Positions 27,735 to 36,591 of a stretch of 64,000 nucleotides of DNA are shown here, piece after piece. The notes beneath the pieces were generated by a model. The model saw nothing but the letters and a program-made list of their open reading frames with translations. It did no database searches and was not told the DNA's origin. The stretch's first letter is position 1; every line of letters starts with the position of its first letter. This stretch comes from Cellulomonas sp. (GTDB lineage: Bacteria; Actinomycetota; Actinomycetes; Actinomycetales; Cellulomonadaceae): NCBI RefSeq assembly GCF_017744555.1, contig NZ_JAGIBD010000001.1, forward strand, positions 310,001-374,000. The letters run 5' to 3'. The position numbers were made by a program, and so were the translations under genes.

Positions 27735-27758
27735 AGTATACGCATTCGTGTATACACG
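27735..27758 (-). promoter_or_regulatory. Promoter TATACT with 12-bp palindrome CGTGTATACACG
   Basis: On the minus strand TATACT (27740–27735) fits a near-consensus -10 for the beta-helix gene. The 12-bp perfect palindrome CGTGTATACACG (27747–27758) lies in the -10/-35 spacer, and GTATAC occurs again at 27736–27741. It lies in the most AT-rich stretch of the intergenic region. A dimeric repressor binding here could control one or both divergent genes. Confidence 0.55.
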
Positions 27759-27860
27759 GATTCGCGGGTACAAAGTCCCGTATTCCCGGCCGTTCGCCCC
27801 GACGGGGGAGAACAGGGGTGAAATCGGACAAGTAGTGACGGAAGCGGACGAACAGAGCGC

Positions 27861-27866
27861 TAGCCT
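27861..27866 (+). promoter_or_regulatory. -10 box TAGCCT of the sugar transferase gene
   Basis: TAGCCT lies 45 bp before ATG 27912, with a GGGGGA ribosome binding site in between. GGGTGAA (27816–27822), the reverse of the island's TTCACCC core, is 38 bp upstream of this box. Confidence 0.45.
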
Positions 27867-27911
27867 CCGAAGAGCCGCCACCACTTCACGTCCGCGTCGC
27901 TTGGGGGACAC

Positions 27912-29441
27912 ATGACGCTCACGGCAGACCGGGGAGGTCTGGGCCCGACTTTCGAGCGGGAACGCCGCGCCCGTTCCCGCGAACCGCGCCGGTCCTGGGC
28001 CTCGCCGCAGCCGTTCGTCCCGCGACCCACGCCGTACAACGGGCCTGGTCAGCGCGCGCACCGCTGGTCGGCCCGCTCGCGCCGCTACCGCGCGCTCATC
28101 GTCGTCACCGACGCGCTCGCCGCCGGCCTCGTCGCCGCCGCGCTGCTCCTCCCGCGCCTCGGCGTCGACCCGGTCGCGTTCCGTTGGTCACTCCTTGCCG
28201 CCGTCGCGTTCCCGGTCTGCATCGCGCTTGCCCGGGGATACGAGACGAAGCGGCTGGGGGTCGGGGTCGAGGAGTTCCAGTCCGTCGTCGCCGGGGGCGC
28301 GGCCGTGGCTGGTCTCGTCGTGATCCTCGCGTTCAGCTTCAACGCCGACCCACCGCGCACCACCGTGTTCATCGGTGTCCCGCTCGCCACGGCGCTCGCG
28401 TGCGGCCTGCGCTACGTCGCGCGCAAGCGGTTGCACCACCGCCGCGAGCACGGGCTCGACATGCAGCGCACGCTCGTCACCGGCTCGGTGGCGAGCGCGT
28501 CACGTGCCGCGTACGACCTGTCGGCCGCCGCCTACGAGGGCTACGAGGTCGTCGGCCTGTGCCTGCCGTCCGCGGACGACGAGGCCCCGCTGACCGACCT
28601 GCCGGTGCTCGGGGGCATCGCGGACACCGCGCAGGTGGTCGCCGACTACGCCGTCGACGTCGTCATCGTCACGGGCAGCGTCCTGTCCGGCGACGGCCTG
28701 CGTCGCCTCGGCTGGGCGCTCGACCGTGCCGGTGCCGAGATGGTCGTGATGCCCGACCTCGTCGAGGTCGCGAGCCCTCGCCTCACGCTGCGGCCCACCG
28801 GGTCGCTCCCGCTGCTCGAGGTCGAGATCGCGCCGCCGCGGCGCCGCATGGTCGCCAAGGCCGCGATGGACTACGCGATCGCACCGCTCGTCGTGCTCGC
28901 GTTCGCGCCGATCGTGGCGGTCCTGGCGCTCGCCGTGCGGCTCACCACGCCGGGTCCGGCGTTCTACCGGAACACCCGTGTGGGCGTCGACGGCCGCACC
29001 TTCACGATGTGGAAGCTGCGGACCATGTACGTCGACGCCGACCAGCGCCGCGCGGCGCTCGCCGCGAGCAGCGACGGCAACGGCGTGCTGTTCAAGATGC
29101 GCGACGACCCCCGTGTGACCCCGCTCGGCCGGCTCCTGCGCCGCTACTCCCTCGACGAGCTGCCCCAGCTGTGGAACGTGCTGCGGGGCGACATGTCCCT
29201 GGTCGGTCCCCGGCCGCCGCTGCCCGGCGAGGTCGACGTGTACGAGGACCGCGTGCACCGGCGGCTGCGCGTCAAGCCGGGTCTCACCGGCCTGTGGCAG
29301 GTCAGCGGACGCTCCGACCTCGACTGGACGGAGTCGGTCCGGCTCGACCTGCGGTACGCCGACAACTGGTCGCTCGGGATGGACCTCATGATCCTGTGGA
29401 AGACGGCCCGGGCGATCGTCCGACCGAGCGGTGCGTACTGA
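27912..29441 (+). CDS. Polyprenyl-phosphate glycosyl-1-phosphate transferase (PHPT/WbaP type)
   Basis: This 509-residue membrane enzyme probably starts glycan synthesis by moving a sugar-1-phosphate from a nucleotide sugar to undecaprenyl phosphate. It has an N-terminal basic tail, four membrane helices, a Rossmann-like middle domain (TLVTGSVASASRAAYDLSAAA), a re-entrant helix and the catalytic bacterial-sugar-transferase domain. Catalytic-domain motifs include KLRTMYVDAD, LFKMRDDPRVTPLGRLLRRYSLDELPQLWNVLRGDMSLVGPRP and KPGLTGLWQVSGRSDLDW. All family hallmarks are intact. It heads an apparent two-gene operon with an acyltransferase that starts 3 bp after its stop. Confidence 0.93.
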   Translation: MTLTADRGGLGPTFERERRARSREPRRSWASPQPFVPRPTPYNGPGQRAHRWSARSRRYRALIVVTDALAAGLVAAALLLPRLGVDPVAFRWSLLAAVAFPVCIALARGYETKRLGVGVEEFQSVVAGGAAVAGLVVILAFSFNADPPRTTVFIGVPLATALACGLRYVARKRLHHRREHGLDMQRTLVTGSVASASRAAYDLSAAAYEGYEVVGLCLPSADDEAPLTDLPVLGGIADTAQVVADYAVDVVIVTGSVLSGDGLRRLGWALDRAGAEMVVMPDLVEVASPRLTLRPTGSLPLLEVEIAPPRRRMVAKAAMDYAIAPLVVLAFAPIVAVLALAVRLTTPGPAFYRNTRVGVDGRTFTMWKLRTMYVDADQRRAALAASSDGNGVLFKMRDDPRVTPLGRLLRRYSLDELPQLWNVLRGDMSLVGPRPPLPGEVDVYEDRVHRRLRVKPGLTGLWQVSGRSDLDWTESVRLDLRYADNWSLGMDLMILWKTARAIVRPSGAY

Positions 29442-29444
29442 GCC

Positions 29445-31571
29445 GTGACCGTCGAGGCGCCGTCGACACCCGCTACCCAGCCCGTGCCTGACCCGCCGGG
29501 CTCGTCGTCGGCGCTGCGCACCCGCGCCGCGCGCGGGGCGGTCAAGCCGGAGATCCAGGCGCTGCGCGCCGTCGCGGTGCTGCTCGTGCTGGCCTACCAC
29601 GTCGCCCCCAAGGGGCTGCCCGGCGGGTACGTGGGCGTCGACGTGTTCTTCGTGATCTCCGGGTTCCTCATCACGGCGCACATCGTCAAGCCGCTGCGGC
29701 GCGGGACGCTCACCGTCGGCGGCTTCTACGCGCGACGCGCGGTGCGCCTGCTGCCCGCGTCGATGCTCGTGCTCCTGGTCACGCTCGTGAGCACCTGGCT
29801 GTTCGTGCCGCGCAGCCTGTGGCCCCAGTTCGGCCGGCAGATCGCGGCGAGCGCGCTGTACGTCGAGAACTGGGTGCTCGCCGGGAACGCGACCGACTAC
29901 TCCGCGCCGGCCGCCGACGTCAGCCCCGTGCAGCACTTCTGGTCGCTGTCGGCCGAAGAGCAGTTCTACCTCGCGTGGCCCGCGCTGCTGATCGTCGGCA
30001 GCATCGTCGCGGCCCGGTGGCGCCGGTGGCGGCGCGCGTACCTGGCGGTGCTCGCGCCGCTGGCCCTCGCGTCGCTCACGTGGTCGGTGCTCGCGACGGC
30101 CGGCGAGCCCGCGTCGGCGTACTTCATCACGACGACGCGGGCGTGGGAGTTCGCCGCCGGCGGCATCCTCTGGCTCGTCGTGCACCGCGCCGCGACCCTG
30201 CCCGACCCGGTGCGTGCGGCCGGCAGCTGGGCGGGTGCCGGTCTCATCGCGGCCGCCGCGTTCGCGTTCTCGTCCCGCACGCCGTTCCCCGGCTGGGCCG
30301 CCGCCGTGCCCGTGCTCGGGGCCGTCCTCGTGCTCGCCGCGGGGCTGCCGCGCGCCCGCTGGTCGCCGTCGGGCCTCATGGGCTGGAAGCCCGTGCAGGC
30401 CGTCGGTGACATGTCCTACTCGCTGTACCTGTGGCACTGGCCGCTCATCGTGCTGCTGCCGTTCGTCGCGGGCGCACAGCTCGGGCTCGAGGGCCGCGTC
30501 GTCGCTGTGCTCGTGGCGGTGCCGCTCGCGTACCTGACCCGGCGCTTCGTCGAGATCCCCGTGCTCGACGCGTACCGGCCGACGGGCGGCGCGTTCTGGC
30601 GGCGGAAGTCGACCGTCGGGCTCGCGGTCGCGACCGGGATGGTGCTCGTCGCGGTGCCCGCGTTCACGATGAACACCACCGTCCGGCACCAGCAGACCGT
30701 CGCCTGGGACACCCTGGAGCGCGTCGTCGCGAGCCCGCCCGCATGCTTCGGTGCGGCGGCCGTCGACGACCCCGCGTGTGCGGCGTCCGCGGACGACGAC
30801 CCGACCGACGCCGTGTACCCCGCGCCGCTCATCGGCGACCAGGACGACTTCGGCGTCGTCCACCGCGGGTGCCAGGTCGGCGGCGACACCGTCATCGCGA
30901 CACCCTGCACGTTCGGCGACCCCGACGGCACCGTGAAGGTCGCCCTCGTCGGCGACTCGCACGCCGCCCAGTGGGAGCCCGCGCTCGCGGCCGTCGCCGA
31001 GCAGCGCGGCTGGCAGCTCACCACCTACCTGCGCTCGGGGTGCCCCGTGACGGCGACCCCGCCGCAGGACCGCAGCGCCGCGTGCCGGGCGTGGGAGAAG
31101 GACGTCATCGACACCGTCGAGCACGGCGACTTCGACTACGTGTTCACGTCCGCGCTGTCCGCCACGCACTACGGCGGCGACGGCGGCGTCGAGGGTTTCG
31201 TCGACGCCTGGACGCGGATGGGCGGGTCCGGGGCGCGCGTCGTCGCGCTGCGGGACAACCCGGACCCGACGCAGGCGGGCGTCCAGAGCACGCCGGCGTG
31301 CGTCGAGGACCGCTCGGCCGAGGCGTGCGGCACCTCGCAGGACGTGAGCCTGCTGCCCGACCCGCAGGTCAGCGCCGTCGAGGAGACGCCGGGCGCCGCG
31401 CTCGTCGACCTCACCGGGTACTTCTGCCAGGACGGCACATGCCCGGCCGTGATCGGCGACGTGCTGGTCTACCACCAGGACCAGCACGTGACGATGACGT
31501 ACATGACGACGCTCGCGCCGATGCTGTCGGAGGCGATCGACGAGGCCGTCGGGCCGGTCCCCGGGTCCTGA
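29445..31571 (+). CDS. Acyltransferase 3 / SGNH fusion (OafA-type O-acetyltransferase)
   Basis: This 708-residue membrane protein has an N-terminal acyltransferase-3 domain with about ten helices: EIQALRAVAVLLVLAYHV, GGYVGVDVFFVISGFLIT, FYARRAVRLLPA and HFWSLSAEEQFYLAWP. An eleventh helix links it to an extracytoplasmic SGNH hydrolase-like domain with VALVGDSHAAQWEPAL (Ser in the GDSH block). Such fusions O-acetylate surface polysaccharides or peptidoglycan. GTG 29445 comes 3 bp after the sugar transferase stop, so the two are co-expressed. This indicates that the cluster's glycan is acetylated. Confidence 0.92.
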   Translation: MTVEAPSTPATQPVPDPPGSSSALRTRAARGAVKPEIQALRAVAVLLVLAYHVAPKGLPGGYVGVDVFFVISGFLITAHIVKPLRRGTLTVGGFYARRAVRLLPASMLVLLVTLVSTWLFVPRSLWPQFGRQIAASALYVENWVLAGNATDYSAPAADVSPVQHFWSLSAEEQFYLAWPALLIVGSIVAARWRRWRRAYLAVLAPLALASLTWSVLATAGEPASAYFITTTRAWEFAAGGILWLVVHRAATLPDPVRAAGSWAGAGLIAAAAFAFSSRTPFPGWAAAVPVLGAVLVLAAGLPRARWSPSGLMGWKPVQAVGDMSYSLYLWHWPLIVLLPFVAGAQLGLEGRVVAVLVAVPLAYLTRRFVEIPVLDAYRPTGGAFWRRKSTVGLAVATGMVLVAVPAFTMNTTVRHQQTVAWDTLERVVASPPACFGAAAVDDPACAASADDDPTDAVYPAPLIGDQDDFGVVHRGCQVGGDTVIATPCTFGDPDGTVKVALVGDSHAAQWEPALAAVAEQRGWQLTTYLRSGCPVTATPPQDRSAACRAWEKDVIDTVEHGDFDYVFTSALSATHYGGDGGVEGFVDAWTRMGGSGARVVALRDNPDPTQAGVQSTPACVEDRSAEACGTSQDVSLLPDPQVSAVEETPGAALVDLTGYFCQDGTCPAVIGDVLVYHQDQHVTMTYMTTLAPMLSEAIDEAVGPVPGS

Positions 31572-31625
31572 CCGGTCCCGTGCGCCGAGCGCTCTGACCG
31601 GTCCGCGCGCGCTCCTGACCGGTCC
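31568..31625 (+). repeat. Three direct copies of CTGACCGGTCC
   Basis: The 11-mer occurs at 31568–31578, 31594–31604 and 31615–31625, and the first copy includes the acyltransferase stop codon. Each copy contains the palindrome GACCGGTC. A weak hairpin ACGGGC/GCCCGT (31633–31648) follows before the convergent flippase stop. This may be a termination region or relics of local duplication. Confidence 0.6.
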
Positions 31626-31660
31626 GCCCCACACGGGCGCCGGCCCGTCGGTCGCGCTCG

Positions 31661-33178
31661 TCAGGCGGCCGCAGGCACCTTCCGCGGCCCGCCGCCCGAG
31701 CGGGCCAGGTGCACGACGTCGACGACCTCGCGCACGTCGCGCCGGATCAGCGGCACCGCGAGCCACACGAGCCCGAAGAACGCGAGCGACGCCCCGAGCG
31801 CGACGAGCAGCGCCGGCCACCGGCCGTCGACGAGCGTCGACGCGTACCAGCCGACCGCGGCGCAGGCCCCGAACGCGGCGAGCGTGCGCAGCGCCCCCGT
31901 GAGGAGCGCGCGCAGCGGCACGGGAGTGTGCCGGGACAACCACCACAGCGACAACGGCCACGCGAGCATGGGGGCCACGGCGTACCCGGCGGCGACGCCG
32001 ACGACTCCCCACGTGCTGCCCACGACGACGCACGTGATCCGGATGGCTGCCGAGACGAGCGTGTAGCGGAGCAGCACGCCGGTCAGCCCGGTCGCGAGGT
32101 ACACCCAGTAGCCGACGTACGCGAGCGTCTGGAACATCCCGGCCGCGGCGAGGAACCGGATCAGCGGGATGACGCCGGTCCACTGCGGGCCCAGCAGGAT
32201 CTGCGTGAGCGGCTCGGCGGCCGCGATGACGAGGCTGAGCCCCGCGACGAGCGTGTAGGCGAGCGCGAGCTGTCCGCGGCGCACGAACTCGCCGAACCGG
32301 ACGGTGTCGTCGCGCAACCGGCTGAGCACCGGCAGGGCGACGGTCGTGGTGGGTGCGCGCAGCTGCGTGAGGGGCTGCATGAGCAGCGAGAACGCCCGGT
32401 TGTACAGACCGAGGCTCACCGTGCCGAACCGCACGCCGATCGTGAGCGAGTCGACGTTGTTCGACGCATACCCGACGAGCTGGGTGCCGAGCAGGTTCCA
32501 GCCGAACTTCAGCAGGCCGCGCATCGGGACGTGCCGCCGCGGGAGGCCCGGCAGCCACCGGCCGACCACCACGACGCCAGCCAGCAGCACCGCGGCGGTG
32601 GTGAGCTGCTGCACCACGAGCGCCTCGTACCCCGCCCCGTTCACCGCCATCAGCACCGCGACCGCGAGCGCCACCGCCGGCCCCGCGATGTCGATGAGTG
32701 CGAGCTTCGCGAACTGCATGTGCCGCGTGAGGCTCGCCCGGTACTGGGTGGCGAGCCCGTTGAGCAGGAACGTCAACGACAGTGCGCGTGCGATGCCCAC
32801 AAGGTCGGGCTCGTCGTACAGGTCCGCGATGAGCGGGGCCGCGAGGAACGTGGCGAGCGCCAGGACCGCACCGATGCCGGTGTTGAGCCAGAACAGGTTG
32901 TCGCGCTGGTGGCGGCTCAGCGTCGTCGCCTGGATCGCCGCCGACGACAGGCCGAAGTCGCGGAACAGGTCGCCGACCCCGACGACCGTGAGCACCATCG
33001 CGAGCAGGCCGTAGTCGTGCGGGGACAGCAGGTGAGCCAGGACGACGACCCCGCCGATCTGGATCGTCATCCGCACGGCCTGCCCGCCGAGCGTCACCAT
33101 CGCGCCGCGCGCGGTCCTGCGACCGAGCCCCGCGGTCGGGGCGATGGTGTCGGGTGCCTCGGGGGCGGGGTCCGTCAC
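31661..33178 (-). CDS. Wzx-like flippase (MOP superfamily polysaccharide exporter)
   Basis: This 505-residue integral membrane protein has about 12–14 helices. The N-terminus (TARGAMVTLGGQAVRMTIQIGGVVVLAHLLSPHDYGLLAMVLTVVG) and the motif FRDFGLSSAAIQ are typical of WzxC-type polysaccharide transporters. It most likely flips the lipid-linked repeat unit across the membrane. Its GTG (33178) follows the stop of the pyruvyl transferase gene by 4 bp, so it is the last gene of that minus-strand pair. A longer N-terminal frame exists but overlaps the upstream gene. Confidence 0.9.
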   Translation of the reverse strand: MTDPAPEAPDTIAPTAGLGRRTARGAMVTLGGQAVRMTIQIGGVVVLAHLLSPHDYGLLAMVLTVVGVGDLFRDFGLSSAAIQATTLSRHQRDNLFWLNTGIGAVLALATFLAAPLIADLYDEPDLVGIARALSLTFLLNGLATQYRASLTRHMQFAKLALIDIAGPAVALAVAVLMAVNGAGYEALVVQQLTTAAVLLAGVVVVGRWLPGLPRRHVPMRGLLKFGWNLLGTQLVGYASNNVDSLTIGVRFGTVSLGLYNRAFSLLMQPLTQLRAPTTTVALPVLSRLRDDTVRFGEFVRRGQLALAYTLVAGLSLVIAAAEPLTQILLGPQWTGVIPLIRFLAAAGMFQTLAYVGYWVYLATGLTGVLLRYTLVSAAIRITCVVVGSTWGVVGVAAGYAVAPMLAWPLSLWWLSRHTPVPLRALLTGALRTLAAFGACAAVGWYASTLVDGRWPALLVALGASLAFFGLVWLAVPLIRRDVREVVDVVHLARSGGGPRKVPAAA

Positions 33179-33182
33179 GGCG

Positions 33183-34256
33183 TCATCCGAGCTTGCGGAG
33201 CGCAGCCTCGGCCGGGCCGAGGGCGGCCTCGGCGCGCTCGCGGACGGCGGCGACACCGTCGAGCAGCGCGGAGTCGGCCGCGAGCCGCAGCACCTCGTCG
33301 ACGGGTGCGGTCGACGTGCGCAGGTCGATCGTCGCGCGCCAGCCGAGGTCGTCGAGCAGCGGCTCGAACTTGCGGGAGTAGGCCAGCGGGATCGCAGGCG
33401 TGCCGACGGACAGCGCGTTGAGGCACGCGTGCATGCGCGAGCCGACGACGAGCCGGGCCGACGCGACCGCCTCGCGGACGTCGGCCAGGTCGGTGGGCAC
33501 CAGCACGTCGACCCCGGCGTGCCGGTGCGCGATCTCGGTCACCACGGGGACGTCGTCGTCCACCTTCGACGACGACAGCACGTGGGCCAGCAGCGTGACC
33601 TTGCGTCCCTCGGCGACGAGGCCGTCGATCAGCTGCTCGACCGTCGTGCGGTACCCGCCCGCGTCGACGTGCGGCCCGGGGTTCCAGAGGAGGCCGGACA
33701 CGTTGAGCAGCACGTCGCGGGTGCGCTCGACGGTCGGCACGGGCAGCGCGAACACCACGTCGGTGGTGAGCACGTCGGCCTCGCGGCCGAGCGCCCGCGC
33801 CCCCTCGGCGCTCACGTGGTCGCGGGCCATCACCGTGGTGGCGCGCCGCAGCGTGTGCTTCGCGAGCGCACGGCCGCGACGGGTGCCGAACGGGCCGATC
33901 GTCTGGGGTCCGAGCACCACCGGCACACCCGCGCGCACGGCCAGGTCGGACAGCGCCGTCATCGCGGTGAGGCGCTGCAGCCCGTAGATGTCCGCGAAGC
34001 TGTCTCCGGACCGGGTGTCCACCACGAGGTCGTACCCGGCGAGCCACTGCTTGAGGCCGTGCCGTCCCGTGACGTGCTCGCGCACGAGCGGACGCCAGCC
34101 GCCGATCGGCACCGGCGCCGCCCCGCGGCCGAAGTTCTGCAGGTCCACCTCGGCGTCCGGGAAGGCGCGCCGTACGAGCGCCGCGCTGCCGTGCGCGAGC
34201 GCACGGACACCGAGGTTGGGAGACCGGTCGTCGGCCCACAGGACGAGTGCGCGCAC
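33183..34256 (-). CDS. Polysaccharide pyruvyl transferase family protein
   Basis: This 357-residue cytosolic protein matches the CsaB/WcaK family that adds ketal-pyruvate to sugars. The motifs are NLGVRALAHGSAAL, YDLVVDTRSGDSFADIYG, VVLGPQTIGPF, VMARDHVSAEGARALG, and the C-terminal ARLVVGSRMHACLNALSVGTPAIPLAYSRKFEPLL, which holds the conserved Arg/His block. GTG 34256 has GAGAGGGGA upstream. Pyruvylation would give the glycan negative charge or an attachment point for S-layer-like proteins. The second option is a family inference only. Confidence 0.88.
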   Translation of the reverse strand: MRALVLWADDRSPNLGVRALAHGSAALVRRAFPDAEVDLQNFGRGAAPVPIGGWRPLVREHVTGRHGLKQWLAGYDLVVDTRSGDSFADIYGLQRLTAMTALSDLAVRAGVPVVLGPQTIGPFGTRRGRALAKHTLRRATTVMARDHVSAEGARALGREADVLTTDVVFALPVPTVERTRDVLLNVSGLLWNPGPHVDAGGYRTTVEQLIDGLVAEGRKVTLLAHVLSSSKVDDDVPVVTEIAHRHAGVDVLVPTDLADVREAVASARLVVGSRMHACLNALSVGTPAIPLAYSRKFEPLLDDLGWRATIDLRTSTAPVDEVLRLAADSALLDGVAAVRERAEAALGPAEAALRKLG

Positions 34257-34308
34257 CGAATCCCCTCTCCGGGTGCAGGTCGGGGCGACCCGCGCCCTCG
34301 ACCGGACG

Positions 34309-34355
34309 AATCTACCCAAACACGGCGTGCCGCCCGGGCAGCATCCGGGTGAACT
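34309..34355 (-). promoter_or_regulatory. Promoter of the pyruvyl transferase–flippase operon with AGTTCACCCGG site
   Basis: On the minus strand AGTTCACCCGG (34355–34345) lies 30 bp upstream of TAGATT (34314–34309), a fitting -10, with about 50 bp to the GTG. The identical 11-mer occurs at the same distance from the -10 at two other island promoters. Confidence 0.55.
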
Positions 34356-34364
34356 TCGCCTCGA

Positions 34365-35525
34365 TCAGCCTGTGATGTCTCGATCAGTCGTGGCGTCGTC
34401 GAGCACCTCGTCGAGCACGGCCAGCAGGCGCTCCGCGTACCGGGTCGTCGAGAAGCGGTCGTGCGCGTCGGTCTCGCCGGCCCGCGCGAGCGTGGACCGC
34501 AGCCCGTCGTCGCGCAGCAGCGTCGCGATGGCGCCGGCCAGCGCGGGGGCGTCGTCCGGCGGGACCAGCAGGCCCGTGTCCCCGTCGCGCACCACCTCCG
34601 CGAGCCCCTGCGTCCGGGAGGCCACCACCGGGCGGCGCGCGAGCATCGCCTCGACGGCGACGTTGCCGAACGGCTCGACCCGGGACGGCACGAGGACCAC
34701 GTCGCTCGCGGCGAGCAGGTCCCACGTCGGGTGCACGTAGCCGAGCAGGTCGACGCGGCCGGCGAGGTCGGCGCGTCCGGCGCGCGCCCGGAGCTCCTCG
34801 ACGAACCACTCGTAGCCCTCGAACGGCGTCCCGGCGACGGACAGCCGCACGTCGAACCCGTCGGCGGCGAGCAGCGCGACGGCCTCGACCGCGACGTCGG
34901 TGCCCTTGCGCGGCGACAGCCGGCCGACGACCGCGAGGCGCCACGGGTCGCCGTCGACGTGCGACGCGTCGGCCGGCTCGGACGCAGGTGCGGGCACGCC
35001 GTTGTGGACCACCTCGATGCGGGAGGCGAGCCGGGGGAGGGCCCCGACGAGCACGGCGGCGGCGGCCGCGCTGTTCGCGACGACCCGGCGGGCGAGGAGC
35101 AGGGGCGCCGCGAGGCCTGCGGCGACGACCCGGCCGCCGTCCTCGGCCTCGTGCACGTGCGCGAGCACCGGCACCCCGGCGAGTCGACCGGCGAGCGCCC
35201 ACACGGGGATCGTCACGGTGTTCACGTACAGGACGTCAGGCCGCTCACGGCGCAGCCAGCGCGTCGCCCGCACCGTCGCCGTGAGCGACCGCCACAGCAG
35301 CCCCGGCAGGCGCAGCGGGTGCAGCAGCGCCTTGCGCAGCACCGGGAACGGGGCGACGCGCACGGTCGCCCCGCGCTCGCGGGCCAGCGGGACCAGCGGC
35401 CCGCCGGCAGGCAGCACCAGGTCCACCGTGCCGCCGCGCCCGACGATCGCGCTGATCGACTCGAGCAGCTGGCGGTCCGACCCGTACAGGTCGGGCGACG
35501 GGTGGGCGACGACGACACGCGTCAT
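34365..35525 (-). CDS. Glycosyltransferase family 4 (GT-B)
   Basis: This 386-residue cytosolic or membrane-associated retaining glycosyltransferase begins RVVVAHPSPDLYGSDRQLLES. Its C-terminal GT4 domain has VVGRLSPRKGTDVAVEAVALL, FEGYEWFVEELRARA, LLGYVHPTWDLLAASDVVLVPSRVEPFGNVAVEAMLARRPVVASRTQGLAEVV and GLLVPPDDAPALA. The E-x7-E motif is seen as EPFGNVAVE. Donor and acceptor are unknown. Its ATG overlaps the stop of the upstream GT2 gene (ATGA), so both are coupled. Confidence 0.92.
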   Translation of the reverse strand: MTRVVVAHPSPDLYGSDRQLLESISAIVGRGGTVDLVLPAGGPLVPLARERGATVRVAPFPVLRKALLHPLRLPGLLWRSLTATVRATRWLRRERPDVLYVNTVTIPVWALAGRLAGVPVLAHVHEAEDGGRVVAAGLAAPLLLARRVVANSAAAAAVLVGALPRLASRIEVVHNGVPAPASEPADASHVDGDPWRLAVVGRLSPRKGTDVAVEAVALLAADGFDVRLSVAGTPFEGYEWFVEELRARAGRADLAGRVDLLGYVHPTWDLLAASDVVLVPSRVEPFGNVAVEAMLARRPVVASRTQGLAEVVRDGDTGLLVPPDDAPALAGAIATLLRDDGLRSTLARAGETDAHDRFSTTRYAERLLAVLDEVLDDATTDRDITG

Positions 35526-36418
35526 GCGGTCACTCCTCGGTGGTCGCGGTGGTCCCGGCGGGCGAACCAGAGGCCCTCGGCGGTGCCGCGGGCGGCCGCC
35601 CAGATCGGTCCCGGCGAGCGCAGCAGCTGACGTCGTCCGCCGCGAAGCACCACCTGGCGGGCGTACCCGATGGACCGCAGCGCCCACGCGCGCACGGTCG
35701 GCCGGTCGAGGTTGCGGGCCGCGAACACGAGGCGGCCGCGGCAGTTGTGCCGGTAGTAGAGGTCGGACTTGCGGCGCGTGCCCGCCGACTCCTGCGTGCC
35801 GCCCACGTCGTGCACGGCCGTGAGCGCGTGCTCGACCACGAGGCGGCCGCCGGCGGAGCGCACGCGGGCGGACAGGTCGATGTCCTCCCAGTACATGAAG
35901 TACGCGTCGCTGAACCCGCCGACCCGGCCCCAGAGCTCGTCGTGCAGCGCGAGGCACGCGCCCGTGAGCCACTGCGGCGTGGGGCCGACGAGGTCGGGGC
36001 GTGTGCGCGTCCGTCCGGTGGCGACGTCGAGGGCGCCGCCCGCGAACCACACCGAGCCGTCGGGCCGCAGGATGCGCGGGCCGACGAGCGCGAGGGGGTC
36101 CCGGCGGGCCGCGCCGAGCAGGCCGCGGGCCGTCGCGGGTTCGAGCTCCAGGTCCGGGTTGAGGACGAGGAACGCGTCGCACCCGAGCTCCCGGGCGCGT
36201 GCGACGCCGCGGTTGACGCCGGCGCCGAAGCCGTCGTTCGGTGCGGCCACGAGCTCCCAGCCGTGCGCGTCGGTCACGCGCCGGACGGCCGCCCTCTCGT
36301 CGTCCGTGGACCGGTTGTCGACCACGACGACGCGGGCGTCGAGCCCGTGCGCCGTCGCGGCGAGGTTCTGCTCGAGCAGGGCGTGCGACCGGTGGTTGAC
36401 GACGACGAGCGCGTCCAC
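35522..36418 (-). CDS. Glycosyltransferase family 2 (rhamnosyltransferase-like)
   Basis: This 298-residue inverting GT-A enzyme begins DALVVVNHRSHALLEQNLAATA. It shows VVVVDNRSTDD, NDGFGAGVNRGVARA, FLVLNPDLELEP (DxD-like), LTGACLALHDELWGRVGGFSDAYFMYWEDIDLSARV (the ED motif) and a C-terminal membrane-proximal region. This pattern is typical of rhamnosyl/N-acetylglucosaminyl-diphosphoundecaprenol transferases. GTG 36418 has GGGGAGG upstream. It leads a two-gene minus-strand operon and is divergent from another glycosyltransferase. Confidence 0.92.
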   Translation of the reverse strand: MDALVVVNHRSHALLEQNLAATAHGLDARVVVVDNRSTDDERAAVRRVTDAHGWELVAAPNDGFGAGVNRGVARARELGCDAFLVLNPDLELEPATARGLLGAARRDPLALVGPRILRPDGSVWFAGGALDVATGRTRTRPDLVGPTPQWLTGACLALHDELWGRVGGFSDAYFMYWEDIDLSARVRSAGGRLVVEHALTAVHDVGGTQESAGTRRKSDLYYRHNCRGRLVFAARNLDRPTVRAWALRSIGYARQVVLRGGRRQLLRSPGPIWAAARGTAEGLWFARRDHRDHRGVTA

Positions 36419-36504
36419 CGTCCACCTCCCCGTTCGGCGGGCGCCGCCGAGCGCCCGCGCGTCGGCGCAGGTCGCAGGGCCCCCCTTGGTCGTCCTGGTC
36501 GGGA

Positions 36505-36564
36505 ACTGTATCCACCGATCGCCCGCCCGGGGGAGCGGTCGCGCGGGTGATGATCGGTACGATC
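36505..36564. promoter_or_regulatory. Divergent promoters between two glycosyltransferase genes
   Basis: For the minus-strand GT2, TACAGT (36510–36505) is a fitting -10. For the plus-strand gene, TACGAT (36558–36563) is the -10, embedded in the perfect inverted repeat GATCG-GTA-CGATC (36552–36564). CGATCGGT also appears at 36517–36524 (reverse orientation ACCGATCG), so a shared regulator is possible. Confidence 0.45.
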
Positions 36565-36591
36565 CGGACGTCCCGACCCCCAGGAGGTGCC

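Noticed and set aside
28500..32558. A 1352-codon open frame on the minus strand across two island genes
   Set aside because: It crosses the sugar transferase and acyltransferase genes and reads as Arg/Gly/His-rich nonsense; the plus-strand genes have complete catalytic motifs.
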